Source: Enterococcus canis NBRC 100695 (GTDB lineage Bacteria; Bacillota; Bacilli; Lactobacillales; Enterococcaceae). From it: a stretch of 64,000 nt of DNA. The notes beneath the pieces are model-generated. The model searched no databases, was not told the origin of the DNA, and saw nothing but the letters and a program-made list of their open reading frames with translations. The translations under genes and the position numbers were made by a program. The stretch spans positions 418,275-482,274 of the forward strand of contig NZ_BCQJ01000001.1 of assembly GCF_001544375.1 (NCBI RefSeq). The letters run 5' to 3'. Shown here piece after piece: positions 34,177 to 42,551 of this stretch (the stretch's first letter is position 1; every line of letters starts with the position of its first letter).

Positions 34177-35576
34177 GCGCCAAACACCTCCCTGTCAAAT
34201 GGATCTGCCGAATCCGTCTTATCGTTGTTCGGCAATTCTGGTCCCTTTTTCAACTCTCGACGAATCAAAGTAATCATCGTAATCGCCAAAGTGGAGAAGA
34301 GTAAGAAATAAACCGTATTGGAAATCAACAGTGATGTGACTGAAACATTTGGTGACACGCTATCTTCAATGGTAAATAAGCCGTAAACCGTCCACGGATA
34401 ACGACCTAACTCGGTAATCAGCCAACCAGAAGTGTTGGCGATAAATGGCGTAAAGGTTGTTAAGCCCATAATCCACAGTAACCAGCGCTTTTCGTATAAA
34501 ATTGGTCGTTTCTTGCGTGTCAAGAACAAACCTAAAGCGGAAACTAAAAGCATAAGTACACCAAAGCCTGCCATGATGCGGAAACTCCAGAACAAAACAT
34601 TAACCGGTGGGTAGTAGTCCCGGTCCCCGTATTGCTCCACTAATTCTTTATTAACATGATCCATCCCTTTGATGGCACCAGATGGTTTGCCGTACGCTAA
34701 AATACTTAAAATATAAGGAACTTGAACGCCAAAGACTTGCTTATGTTCCCGTTCGTTATCCCATGCAATCAAGGTCCAAGCTGCCGGGTCGCCTGTGTCG
34801 TCATAGGTTCCTTCCATTGCAGCGAATTTCATTGGTTGATCTTCAATCAAAGCCTTCATTTGTAAATCGCCAGCCCCTAGAACAGCCACCGAACCAAATA
34901 ATGAAACCACTAACCCAACACGAAGTGACTTTTTAAAAAATTCCCGGTCAACGTTCTTTTGTAGTAACCGAAAAGCTGCCAATCCAGCTACAATGATGCC
35001 GCCCATCGTGATGGCCGCCGTGATGACATGAGCAAATTCATACCATACTTGATGATTTATGAGTAAAGCACCAAAATCCGTCATTTCTGCACGTCCATTG
35101 CGAATCGTGTAGCCGACTGGATGTTGCATGAAACTGTTCGCCGCTAAAATCCAAAAGGCCGAAAGCATGGAGGCAATCGTTACTAGCCAGATAAAGACCA
35201 CATGGAGCTTGGGATTAACTCGCTCCCACGTAAAAATCCAGAGCCCTAAAAACGTTGATTCCATAAAGAATGCTAATAACGCTTCAACTGCGAGGGGCGC
35301 ACCAAAAATGTCGCCGACAAAGCGGGAATAATCAGACCAATTCATACCGAATTGGAATTCTTGAATAATACCTGTTACTACCCCTACCGCAAAGCTTAGT
35401 AAAAAAATGTTTCCCCAAAATTTCGCCATCCGTCGGTACTGCTCTTTCTTTGTGATGACGAACCCAGTTTCCATAATCGCTACGACAAGTGCGGTCCCGA
35501 TTGAAAACGGCACAAAGAAAAAGTGAAAAATCGTTGTCATGGCGAATTGGAACCGTGCCAATGTGACAATATCCAT
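34173..35576 (-). CDS. cydA: Cytochrome bd quinol oxidase subunit I
   Basis: The 467-residue subunit binds the haems and quinol. Recognisable parts are LARFQFAMTTIFHFFFVPF with the N-terminal His, WYEFAHVITAA with the haem b558 His, and the conserved ELGRYPWTVYGL near the Q-loop. The Q-loop is of the short type found in Gram-positives. It is the first gene of cydABDC; the start follows GGGAGGAAA. The upstream region holds palindromes that may bind a redox regulator. Confidence 0.96.
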   Translation of the reverse strand: MDIVTLARFQFAMTTIFHFFFVPFSIGTALVVAIMETGFVITKKEQYRRMAKFWGNIFLLSFAVGVVTGIIQEFQFGMNWSDYSRFVGDIFGAPLAVEALLAFFMESTFLGLWIFTWERVNPKLHVVFIWLVTIASMLSAFWILAANSFMQHPVGYTIRNGRAEMTDFGALLINHQVWYEFAHVITAAITMGGIIVAGLAAFRLLQKNVDREFFKKSLRVGLVVSLFGSVAVLGAGDLQMKALIEDQPMKFAAMEGTYDDTGDPAAWTLIAWDNEREHKQVFGVQVPYILSILAYGKPSGAIKGMDHVNKELVEQYGDRDYYPPVNVLFWSFRIMAGFGVLMLLVSALGLFLTRKKRPILYEKRWLLWIMGLTTFTPFIANTSGWLITELGRYPWTVYGLFTIEDSVSPNVSVTSLLISNTVYFLLFSTLAITMITLIRRELKKGPELPNNDKTDSADPFDREVFGA

Positions 35577-35617
35577 TTCATTTCCTCCCTTTTAAAATAA
35601 TGCGTGTTATCGAAAAG

Positions 35618-35629
35618 TATTTCGAAATA
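35618..35629. promoter_or_regulatory. 12-bp palindrome near cydA start
   Basis: TATTTCGAAATA is a perfect palindrome about 42 bp upstream of the cydA ATG. A related TTTTCGATAA lies next to it. It is a possible operator. Confidence 0.35.
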
Positions 35630-35691
35630 ATGACTACCCAATTGAATATACTCCTGCGTCTTTAAAAAAGCGAAAGAAAGAAACCGAAAGT

Positions 35692-35720
35692 GACAATTTT
35701 GTGAAAATTGTCTTTTTTTC
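35692..35720. promoter_or_regulatory. Inverted repeat upstream of cydA
   Basis: GACAATTTT (35692-35700) pairs exactly with AAAATTGTC (35704-35712) around GTG. It includes a TTCACAA-like Rex half-site on the minus strand. T-runs follow on the plus strand. It could be a Rex-type redox operator for cydA, or a weak terminator; the second half-site is poor. Confidence 0.4.
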
Positions 35721-35854
35721 TGATTGAAGTGTTGTTTTTTTCAGTAGAAGCGACGCTATCTAAGCTAAATTCTACTAATTTATCTTTAAAAAAAGATGCA
35801 AAATGACTGCCACTCGCTTAGAATGTTAGACAATGAACAACTCTGGAGGATCAT

Positions 35855-36463
35855 ATGTATAAAACTTGGTTTCGTCTGATTTTATTCGGCTATCTATTAT
35901 TTATGTATTTTTTAGCGCCCTTTTTCCCTTTTATGGCGTTGAATGTTTTATTAGCTTGGATTCCCTTGGAAATAGCGTGGTTTGCTGAAAAACGGGTAGA
36001 CAGTCTCCTAGGCAAAATCAGTCTGCTTTTCTGGCTGCTATTTTATCCTAATATTCCCTATCTTTTGACAGATCTCTTTCATTTGGAGACTTTGTCTATC
36101 TACTCGGAAAATGCTATTTTTCATAATGACATCACAAGCTGGTTCTCTTTTCTATTACTGATCGTACCAATCCTATTTCTACCCACATTTGGTGTGCGCT
36201 CTGCAGAACATTTACTAGCAAAATTTTTTCCTAAACAATCACGTCTTGTCTTAGTTGCCGTCTTTGTTTTAGCTGCCTTAGGTATTTACGCAGGGCGTTT
36301 TTTACGGCTTCATTCTGTCCATTTCTTAATCGCGCCACTCCAAACTCTTACGCTTATTTTTGGCCTCTGGGACTGGGATAAGTTGGCCTTTATCCTCATT
36401 TTTACGATTATTCAACTCTTGCTTTGGCAAGTCCCTTCATGGTTGAAAAAAGTCGCCGCCTAA
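35855..36463 (+). CDS. DUF1361 membrane protein
   Basis: The 202-residue protein has about six hydrophobic helices. NVLLAWIPLEIAWF and LFYPNIPYLLTDLFHLE match the conserved motifs of DUF1361, a family of uncharacterised bacterial membrane proteins. The start follows TGGAGGATCAT. It diverges from cydA. Confidence 0.82.
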   Translation: MYKTWFRLILFGYLLFMYFLAPFFPFMALNVLLAWIPLEIAWFAEKRVDSLLGKISLLFWLLFYPNIPYLLTDLFHLETLSIYSENAIFHNDITSWFSFLLLIVPILFLPTFGVRSAEHLLAKFFPKQSRLVLVAVFVLAALGIYAGRFLRLHSVHFLIAPLQTLTLIFGLWDWDKLAFILIFTIIQLLLWQVPSWLKKVAA

Positions 36464-36506
36464 AAATCCGCCGAAGGTCTGATAGGATTTTTCTGAAAAT
36501 CTATGG

Positions 36507-36735
36507 TATACTATTTTCATACGAAACATCATTTATATGCGAAAAGTTAGCTTCTTTTGAAGAAGTTTATTCAAAACTGGCGTAACTAAAGGGTTACAAG
36601 GACGTATTAGAGGTTTGGGAATGCGTCGTTTAAACGAGAAAAAGTTAATTTATAGTAATAGTCTGATCCAACTTTAAATATTGACATGACATTCGTTAGA
36701 TAGCCTATCCGGTTTTCCGGATAGGCTATCGTCAA
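36507..36735 (+). ncRNA. Structured RNA candidate of about 215 nt
   Basis: An extended -10 box (TGGTATACT, with TATACT at 36507-36512) starts a region without any ORF but with ordered helices: CTTCTTTTGAAG, GTAAC..GTTAC with loop TAAAGG, GACGTATT..AATGCGTC with loop AGAGGTTTGGG, and a perfect 14-bp hairpin GATAGCCTATCCGG at 36699-36730. The RNA would start near 36519. No known class is recognised. It may instead be the leader of the amidase gene, but a second terminator lies between. Confidence 0.4.
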
Positions 36736-36780
36736 TTTTAGCGTCATTCAGAAAATATTTTTTGTTTTTTCACCAAAATT

Positions 36781-36808
36781 GGGACCTAACAAAACTGTTA
36801 GGCCCTTT
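36781..36808 (+). terminator. Terminator before the amidase gene
   Basis: GGGACCTAACA pairs with TGTTAGGCCC around AAAC, with TTTT after it. It could end the RNA candidate at 36519 onward, or act as an attenuator for the amidase gene. Confidence 0.6.
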
Positions 36809-36929
36809 TAAGTCGCTATCCTTGAGACTGCGAGTTCTATCCCGTAAGATAAGTCAGAATGATAAATGAAAACGATTTTTATTTTATTTTCTACTGTCAT
36901 TTAAACAACTTTTTGTTAGGGGTAAAAAA

Positions 36930-39239
36930 ATGAAAAAACAACTTCGTTGGAAAAATAAAATCGCGATAGTCGCCATAGCACTTGCTTTTATACAGCCAAA
37001 TGGTGCCGCTTTCGCCGACACCACAGCTGAATCGGTTGTAGCAACTACTTCCCAATCAGTCTCATCTACAACTACCACGGACACTTCTAAAGAAATCAGT
37101 CCTACCCTCAGTTCCACTAGTACTGCCAATCAAACTCAGGCTACTAGCACAGATTCAAAAGAATCCAGCACCTCAACCAGCAACACAGCAGAAGAAGAAT
37201 TAGTCGCACCAGCTGCACAAAGGACTACCATCAGTACTACGTTTGACGCCAACGAGAAAACTTCGTCATCTGAGCCTCATTCAGCGTTTACCATGGCAGA
37301 TTACGAAAAGAGTTCTGCCTTAGAATTGGCACAAGCAATCCGGGATAAACGAGTAACCAGTGTTCAGCTAGTCCATTTTGCCTTTGAAAAAATTGATGCC
37401 TTAGATGACCAAATCCATGCCATGATCACCTTACGTAAAGATAAAGCATTGGCAGAAGCCGCTAGTTTGGAAGATACCGGTCAACCTTTTTTAGGCGTAC
37501 CAATCTTGATGAAGGGGCTAGGCCATACCATCGCCGGTGGTGAAAATACCAATGGATTAGCCTTCATGGATGGAACGATTTCTAGTAGTAATGGCAGCTT
37601 CACCAAAGAATTTGTAAAGGCTGGCTTTATTATTATTGGACAAACAAATTTTCCCGAACTAGGCTTGAAAAACATCACAAACTCTAAGCTGTACGGTCCA
37701 ACTGGTTCTGGTATAAACCCAGCCTATCAAGCTGGTGGTTCTTCTGGTGGATCTGCCGCAGGCGTTGCAGCTGGCTATGCACCTATCGCTAGCGGTAGCG
37801 ATGCTGGCGGTTCAATCCGTATTCCAGCCTCTTGGAATGATATTATCGGCTTCAAGCCATCTCGTGGTGTTACCCGCGGAACTAGCGGTAGTGCAACAAA
37901 TCAAACCGTTCACTTTGCTGAGACTAAAACGATGGACGACACACAAGCCCTTTTTGATATGCTGCTAAGTAAAGACTTACCTAGTCAAACACTCGACCCT
38001 ACCACTACCATCGCGTACACCACTGCTTCTCCCGTAGGAACGCCTGTTTCTAGTGAAGCAAAGAAAGCCGTGCTGCAAGCGGTCGACTTTTTACAAGCAC
38101 AAGGGTTCAAAACCGTTGAAGTGGCCTATCCTATTGATGGTGTCAAATTGATGCAAAACTATTATACGATTGGGGCGGGTTCTGTTGGGGTCATTGATTA
38201 TCTTGCTACCTCAAAGCTTAAGCGACATGTGGAAATAAATGATGTTGACTGGACGACCTGGGCCCTTTATCAATTGTCTAAGGATACAACTAAGGAGGAT
38301 ATTACGGCAGCTTGGACCTCCGTTCAACAAATCAGTGAACAAATGGCCGCTTTTCATGAACAATATCCATTATTTCTGACTCCAACAACTGCTAGCACCG
38401 CTCCTTTGGTTAATGATACATTGATGCACGAGGAGGATATTGAAAAAATTAAGACAATGGAAAGCTTGTCTAAAGAAGAAAAGCAGCAGCTAGTTTATGA
38501 TCAGTGGCTCCCTGCACTTACCTATTCTCCATACACACAGTTAGCTAATTTAACAGGCGAGCCGGCCATTAGTCTACCCACATTTATATCAAAGGATGGT
38601 CTGCCACTAGGTATTCAGTTTAACGCAGCCTTGAATAATGATCAGCTATTGCTAACGGTAGGAAAATTATTTGAAAACCAACAGCAATTCCATCAACCAG
38701 AAAAGAATGAATCAGAAGACAGTTCAAGTACCCCGTTGGATACGTCTGAAACATCTGACACGACTGACACGACTGACACGACTGACACGACTGACACGAC
38801 TGACACGACTGACACGACTGACACGACTGACACGACTGACACGACTGACACGACTGACACGACTGACACGACTGACACGACTGACACGACTGACACGACT
38901 GACACGACTGACACGACTGACACGACTGACACGACTGACACGACTGACACGACTGACACGACTGACACGACTGACACGACTGACACGACTAGTGTAATGT
39001 CTGAAACCCACGTGTCAAGTGATAAAAAGCAAATTACGCCATCAAAAACTGCTTCGAGTTCTACCAACAGTGGTTCATCAAACTCAACAAATACCGCTAA
39101 ACAAAAAGCAGATAAACAGCCCAAGAAAAAAGCAGATTCCTTACCGCAAACAAATGATACACAAGAAGTGGGACTATCATTATTCGGCGGAATCACAGTT
39201 CTATTTACTTTCATTCTATTAAAGCAACGTAAGCGCTAA
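36930..39239 (+). CDS. LPXTG-anchored amidase-signature enzyme
   Basis: The 769-residue surface protein has a signal peptide ending AFA before DTT, a Ser/Thr-rich segment to about residue 120, an amidase-signature domain to about 590, a low-complexity DTT repeat (610-687), a Ser/Thr/Lys-rich spacer, and a sortase signal: LPQTN at 738-742, a hydrophobic helix and KQRKR. The catalytic triad is visible as Lys195 (ILMKGLG), cis-Ser271 (GGSSGG) and nucleophile Ser295 (GSDAGGSIRIP), with spacing typical for the family. It probably hydrolyses an amide on the cell surface, perhaps a peptide amide or wall component (inference). Confidence 0.9.
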   Translation: MKKQLRWKNKIAIVAIALAFIQPNGAAFADTTAESVVATTSQSVSSTTTTDTSKEISPTLSSTSTANQTQATSTDSKESSTSTSNTAEEELVAPAAQRTTISTTFDANEKTSSSEPHSAFTMADYEKSSALELAQAIRDKRVTSVQLVHFAFEKIDALDDQIHAMITLRKDKALAEAASLEDTGQPFLGVPILMKGLGHTIAGGENTNGLAFMDGTISSSNGSFTKEFVKAGFIIIGQTNFPELGLKNITNSKLYGPTGSGINPAYQAGGSSGGSAAGVAAGYAPIASGSDAGGSIRIPASWNDIIGFKPSRGVTRGTSGSATNQTVHFAETKTMDDTQALFDMLLSKDLPSQTLDPTTTIAYTTASPVGTPVSSEAKKAVLQAVDFLQAQGFKTVEVAYPIDGVKLMQNYYTIGAGSVGVIDYLATSKLKRHVEINDVDWTTWALYQLSKDTTKEDITAAWTSVQQISEQMAAFHEQYPLFLTPTTASTAPLVNDTLMHEEDIEKIKTMESLSKEEKQQLVYDQWLPALTYSPYTQLANLTGEPAISLPTFISKDGLPLGIQFNAALNNDQLLLTVGKLFENQQQFHQPEKNESEDSSSTPLDTSETSDTTDTTDTTDTTDTTDTTDTTDTTDTTDTTDTTDTTDTTDTTDTTDTTDTTDTTDTTDTTDTTDTTDTTDTTDTTDTTSVMSETHVSSDKKQITPSKTASSSTNSGSSNSTNTAKQKADKQPKKKADSLPQTNDTQEVGLSLFGGITVLFTFILLKQRKR
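38757..38990 (+). repeat. 26 perfect copies of a 9-bp tandem repeat
   Basis: GACACGACT repeats 26 times without a single mismatch (234 bp), encoding (Asp-Thr-Thr)26 in the wall spacer of the amidase. Perfect identity implies recent expansion by slippage and likely length differences among strains. Confidence 0.97.
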
Positions 39240-39301
39240 AAATCAGCTTATTTCCAGTTTACCGTTACTATGCTATCCTTAAGGAAAAAAGGAGAAAATT
39301 T

Positions 39302-39559
39302 ATGATTACTTCAACCCTTACTAGCTACCCCGGTAAAAAAGTCACTAAAGAATTCGGTATCATCTCTGGCTTTGATGACAAATTACGGGGAATTCGTACC
39401 ACTGTCCTAATTGGCGACTACTTGGAGCGAGCTTTGCAGGACTTAGAAAAAAATGCAGCCGAATTGGGTGCCAATGCCGTCTTAGGAATCAGTTTTGCTT
39501 TGGCAGACAAAACGCTCCCTGTTGTAATGGGGACTGCCGTTTATCTGGAAGATTTATAG
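39302..39559 (+). CDS. YbjQ family protein (UPF0145)
   Basis: The 85-residue product fits the YbjQ/UPF0145 family: YPGKKVTKEFGIISG near the start and ELGANAVLGISF in the middle. These small proteins form a pentameric heavy-metal-binding-like fold of unknown function. The start follows AAGGAGAAAATTT. It has its own terminator. Confidence 0.82.
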   Translation: MITSTLTSYPGKKVTKEFGIISGFDDKLRGIRTTVLIGDYLERALQDLEKNAAELGANAVLGISFALADKTLPVVMGTAVYLEDL

Positions 39560-39573
39560 CCACAACTATACTT

Positions 39574-39613
39574 AAACCGCGCTGATTCGATTGAAATCAG
39601 CGCGGTTTTCGTT
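39574..39613 (+). terminator. Terminator
   Basis: AACCGCGCTGATT (39575-39587) pairs with AATCAGCGCGGTT (39595-39607), followed by TT CG TT. Confidence 0.82.
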
Positions 39614-39696
39614 AATCTATCAGTTTTGTTAGATTCGCCTCGTCCCCTTGTTTCCTTCTATAGAAAGAGTATTCTTACTTAAAGGAGATGATTGTT

Positions 39697-40002
39697 ATGT
39701 CAAAAGAAAAAGTCACACTTATGATGGACCAATTGAGCATCGCCTATGCTGATGAGCAAGTCGCAGCTATCTCAGAATTACAAGATATGCTCCTCAATGC
39801 AGCCCAAGAATTAGAAAAAACCGATGATACCGGACTGGTGGCTGCCAACTTGACTGGCAAGATTGCTATTTATTCTTTGGGGCATCATAACCAAGTTCCC
39901 ATAGCAGTCTCAACCCTGTATTACCAAATCAAACGGGATGCTGAAAAGTATAAAGGGATTGCCATTACTGCTATGATGGTGCCTGTCTGGGGCATTTTGT
40001 AA
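39697..40002 (+). CDS. Hypothetical protein, 101 aa
   Basis: The protein is soluble with a helical N-terminal half (DEQVAAISELQDMLLNAAQELEK) and no motif I recognise. The start at 39697 lies 9 bases after AAGGAG; an in-frame ATG at 39688 touches the site. Two small membrane-protein genes follow. Confidence 0.6.
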   Translation: MSKEKVTLMMDQLSIAYADEQVAAISELQDMLLNAAQELEKTDDTGLVAANLTGKIAIYSLGHHNQVPIAVSTLYYQIKRDAEKYKGIAITAMMVPVWGIL

Positions 40003-40058
40003 TTTTCAACATATCCAATTTGTTGGCCGTTGATGAAACTAACAAGCGAGGTGATTTC

Positions 40059-40160
40059 GTGAATACAACAACATTCATCTTATTCCTAACCTGTATCAGT
40101 TTATTTTTGACTTTTGTTGCCATCCGCCAAGGGAAATCAGAAAATAATTCAGAAAAATAA
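40059..40160 (+). CDS. Small membrane protein, 33 aa
   Basis: GTG at 40059 follows GCGAGGTGATTTC. The product starts MNTTTFILFLTC, forms one hydrophobic helix and has a polar tail (RQGKSENNSEK). It is too short to assign, but the ribosome site and helix support it. Confidence 0.5.
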   Translation: MNTTTFILFLTCISLFLTFVAIRQGKSENNSEK

Positions 40161-40186
40161 CATACGCTCAAGGAGGCGTGCACAGG

Positions 40187-40366
40187 ATGAAACCCAAAGC
40201 ACTGATTCATAGCTTACTTACCTTTCTCGCACTATTGCTATTACTTGGCTTAATTAACTTTGCCTTTCAAGATCCCTTCTTAACTGGAAAAGATTGGCTC
40301 CAAGCATTTTTCATCAGTCTACTAGTTTTTTGTGTCCAATCTTTCAATAAATCAACCTCAGAATAA
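40187..40366 (+). CDS. Small two-helix membrane protein, 59 aa
   Basis: ATG at 40187 lies 10 bases after AGGAGG; an in-frame GTG at 40178 is too close. The product has two hydrophobic segments (about residues 7-26 and 40-52). It is 26 bp downstream of the 33-residue gene, so the two are probably co-transcribed. Function is unknown. Confidence 0.55.
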   Translation: MKPKALIHSLLTFLALLLLLGLINFAFQDPFLTGKDWLQAFFISLLVFCVQSFNKSTSE

Positions 40367-40371
40367 TCTAT

Positions 40372-41382
40372 TTACCTTGAAAATCGGTGGACTTTGGCGT
40401 AATTCATATCACTCACTAAATCTACCGAAAAATCATCTAAGTGATACACTGCTGACCATTCTGTCTGCCATTCACCATTCCAAGGGATTTTAACCTTTTC
40501 CAGTAGAGACATTGCTTCCGCTGGGGTCCAGCTTTTTTTGGCACTCATGGCGGAAGTTAATGTTTGGTAGCGATCGTGGCCGATGCCCACACCCTCATCG
40601 TTGCCTTTCGAAAGCTGGAAATTAGTAGCTCTATCCGTTGGCACCACATTCAACTGCTGACCTGCCCAATCAACGACCACTGACTTCCCTGACTTATCTG
40701 CTATCAAAAAGTGATAGGGTTTGCCGGCTGATGAATGCATATCATATTTTTTTAATAACGTAATAGCTTCCTCCGTTGATGCTGCTTTATCAAGAAGCAT
40801 GCGAACTGCTACCGTCGTCGTAATTGGTGTTTTTCCATTTTGTTGCACAGTTGGTTCAGTCTGCAACTCCAAAACTGAAACACTTAACCCCTTTTCATTG
40901 AGACCATCCACAGAACCATACGGGGCCGCCAAAATTGCTAGCTTGCCTTTTAAAGTTTCAGGCATGGTACCTTCCTCTTTCGAAACGCCAAGATGGGCTA
41001 AATTAACCATGGAATAGGCAGCATAACCTGCTTTAGGCTCAGTATATAGAAGTAATGCTCCTGCTTTGGCATAATCAAAATTCCGACCTACTAAATTTTC
41101 TCCGGTTGGCGTCTTGACCATAAAAGCACTGCAGCCAAACAGATTCTCATTCGTCTCAATAGGATAGCCAAAAAATAACTTTTTCGACAACATTTCTTCC
41201 AAATCAGAAACACTCGCCACGCCTTCAGCTAAAACTTCATCTAGTTTATAATCGGCTTTGTAGAGATCTCCCTCAACTTTTTCAATCGTTTGAATCGTTC
41301 TGATACGAGTAAATAAAACACTTCCTCCTATGATTAGTAATACTGCTAAACTGGCTAAAACTACTTTGATCCATTTCTTCAC
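40372..41382 (-). CDS. Linear amide C-N hydrolase (choloylglycine hydrolase-like), membrane-anchored
   Basis: The 336-residue protein has an N-terminal membrane anchor (residues 5-23) and an Ntn-type hydrolase domain. Cys84 in LFGCSAFMVKT is the likely nucleophile; GENLVGRNFDYA and YGSVDGLNEKGLSVSV are family motifs. Relatives split bile-salt, penicillin V or acyl-homoserine amide bonds. The anchor differs from cytosolic bile-salt hydrolases, whose Cys is residue 2, so the true substrate is open. The start is GTG at 41382. It diverges from a TetR gene. Confidence 0.8.
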   Translation of the reverse strand: MKKWIKVVLASLAVLLIIGGSVLFTRIRTIQTIEKVEGDLYKADYKLDEVLAEGVASVSDLEEMLSKKLFFGYPIETNENLFGCSAFMVKTPTGENLVGRNFDYAKAGALLLYTEPKAGYAAYSMVNLAHLGVSKEEGTMPETLKGKLAILAAPYGSVDGLNEKGLSVSVLELQTEPTVQQNGKTPITTTVAVRMLLDKAASTEEAITLLKKYDMHSSAGKPYHFLIADKSGKSVVVDWAGQQLNVVPTDRATNFQLSKGNDEGVGIGHDRYQTLTSAMSAKKSWTPAEAMSLLEKVKIPWNGEWQTEWSAVYHLDDFSVDLVSDMNYAKVHRFSR

Positions 41383-41467
41383 AGCTTATCCTCTTTTCAA
41401 TCTTTTTTTTACACACTGATTGTATTACGCCATGACTTTTGGTTACAATGGTCAATAGTAAGCCAGA

Positions 41468-41485
41468 GTGTCGACTAACCGACAC
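41468..41485. promoter_or_regulatory. Probable TetR operator
   Basis: GTGTCG (41468-41473) and CGACAC (41480-41485) form a perfect inverted repeat around six bases, between the divergent hydrolase and TetR genes, just upstream of the TetR start. A promoter-like TTGTAT-18-TACAAT lies before it. Confidence 0.6.
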
Positions 41486-41518
41486 TTGTTGCCGCTTTTG
41501 TCGGATAAAGGAGCCAAG

Positions 41519-42100
41519 ATGACGAAAAATAGTGAAGACCGTCGTGTCAAAAAAACCAGAAAAATTCTGCAAGAAAGTTTAGCTACCTTATTAAGTCAAA
41601 ATGATTTGCCTACAATCACAATTCGCGCCCTAAGTACGCAAGCAGATGTGCATCGCTCTACTTTCTACGCCCATTACGAGGATATATATGCTTTGTACCA
41701 CGAAATCGAAGATCAGGTAATTGTCGATTTGACTACTTTAATGACAAAACATGCCACCGCAGAACTAGATACATATTATCAATTACTGTTTAATTACGTA
41801 GATCAGAATCGGCTATTTTGTAAAATGCTCTTCAGTAACCACGCTCCTCATAGCTTTTTAGAACGTCTGACTGAATTATTTCAAGGTGCTAGCCTAGAAA
41901 GTTGGGCGGCTATTTCCAGTGGTGGCACCGAATCGTTAGCTTATCTGGCGGCCTATCATGTTCAAGGCTGTTTTTCCATGGTGCAAAAATGGACCGCCAC
42001 AGATTTCAAGTTGCCTAAAGCTGAGCTAACCGAAATGATCGCCATGATTGACCAGCAAATTACGAATGTCTTACAAAATCCGCCTAATAAAATCAGCTAA
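41519..42100 (+). CDS. TetR-family regulator
   Basis: The 193-residue protein has a TetR helix-turn-helix (TITIRALSTQADVHRSTFYAHYEDIYALY) at residues 30-60 and a helical ligand domain. The start at 41519 follows AAAGGAGCCAAG. It probably represses itself and the divergent amide hydrolase through the inverted repeat between them. The inducer is unknown. Confidence 0.88.
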   Translation: MTKNSEDRRVKKTRKILQESLATLLSQNDLPTITIRALSTQADVHRSTFYAHYEDIYALYHEIEDQVIVDLTTLMTKHATAELDTYYQLLFNYVDQNRLFCKMLFSNHAPHSFLERLTELFQGASLESWAAISSGGTESLAYLAAYHVQGCFSMVQKWTATDFKLPKAELTEMIAMIDQQITNVLQNPPNKIS

Positions 42101-42147
42101 AGTTCCTTGCCAAATTTTCTGAAAGCAAAAATATGATAATAAAACAG

Positions 42148-42192
42148 CAAACGCTTCGCTACTCATTCAGCTTTCGAGTAGTGAAGCGTTTG
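42148..42192 (+). terminator. Terminator of the TetR gene
   Basis: A 17-bp stem, CAAACGCTTCGCTACTC with GAGTAGTGAAGCGTTTG, has one G-T pair; the tail is only moderately T-rich. Confidence 0.65.
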
Positions 42193-42283
42193 ATTTACTT
42201 TCAAAATTATGATCAGATATACCGCAATTCATCTTTCATAGCAGTCCTTCAAAGATGCACTGAATAGCACATCTTTCTTGGTC

Positions 42284-42488
42284 TTATCGATCTTGCAGTG
42301 GCAAAATCTCTTGTTGCATCATCTCTGTAAATTCGTTTCGGACTTGCTTTCGATATTTCATCATGGACAATGGTGTATCTGTCGTCAGTTTATAGCGCAC
42401 GTAGTTATCAGTATTGCGCAACTCTTTTTCACATGAAACTCATAAATCGCACCTAAACAACAATATGCTTTACTCTTATCTCCATCTT
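42284..42488 (-). pseudogene. Remnant of an unidentified gene
   Basis: On the minus strand KAYCCLGAIYEFHVKK in one frame continues, after a shift near 42420, as ELRNTDNYVRYKLTTD and then KYRKQVRNEFTEMMQQE before a stop at 42284. Both pieces look like real coding sequence, but no start is present. I do not recognise the protein. The next plus-strand gene starts just beyond it. Confidence 0.45.
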
Positions 42489-42551
42489 ACAAAACTGTTC
42501 CTTTCTCCCCCGTCATCTCCTGTTATACTCGCTATAAAAGGAGTTGGCGTG

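Noticed and set aside
34085-34304. Plus-strand frames across cydA/cydB
   Set aside because: Antisense shadows of clearly conserved membrane proteins.
36681-36709. TTGACA at 36681 as a promoter for the amidase gene
   Set aside because: No acceptable -10 box lies 16-18 bp downstream; the position is inside the stem of the 14-bp hairpin.
38671-39222. Long frames in other phases across the 9-bp repeat (LTR, VSV and SRV repeats)
   Set aside because: They arise because a 9-bp repeat without stops is open in all frames; none has a ribosome site and the sortase-anchored amidase frame explains the region.
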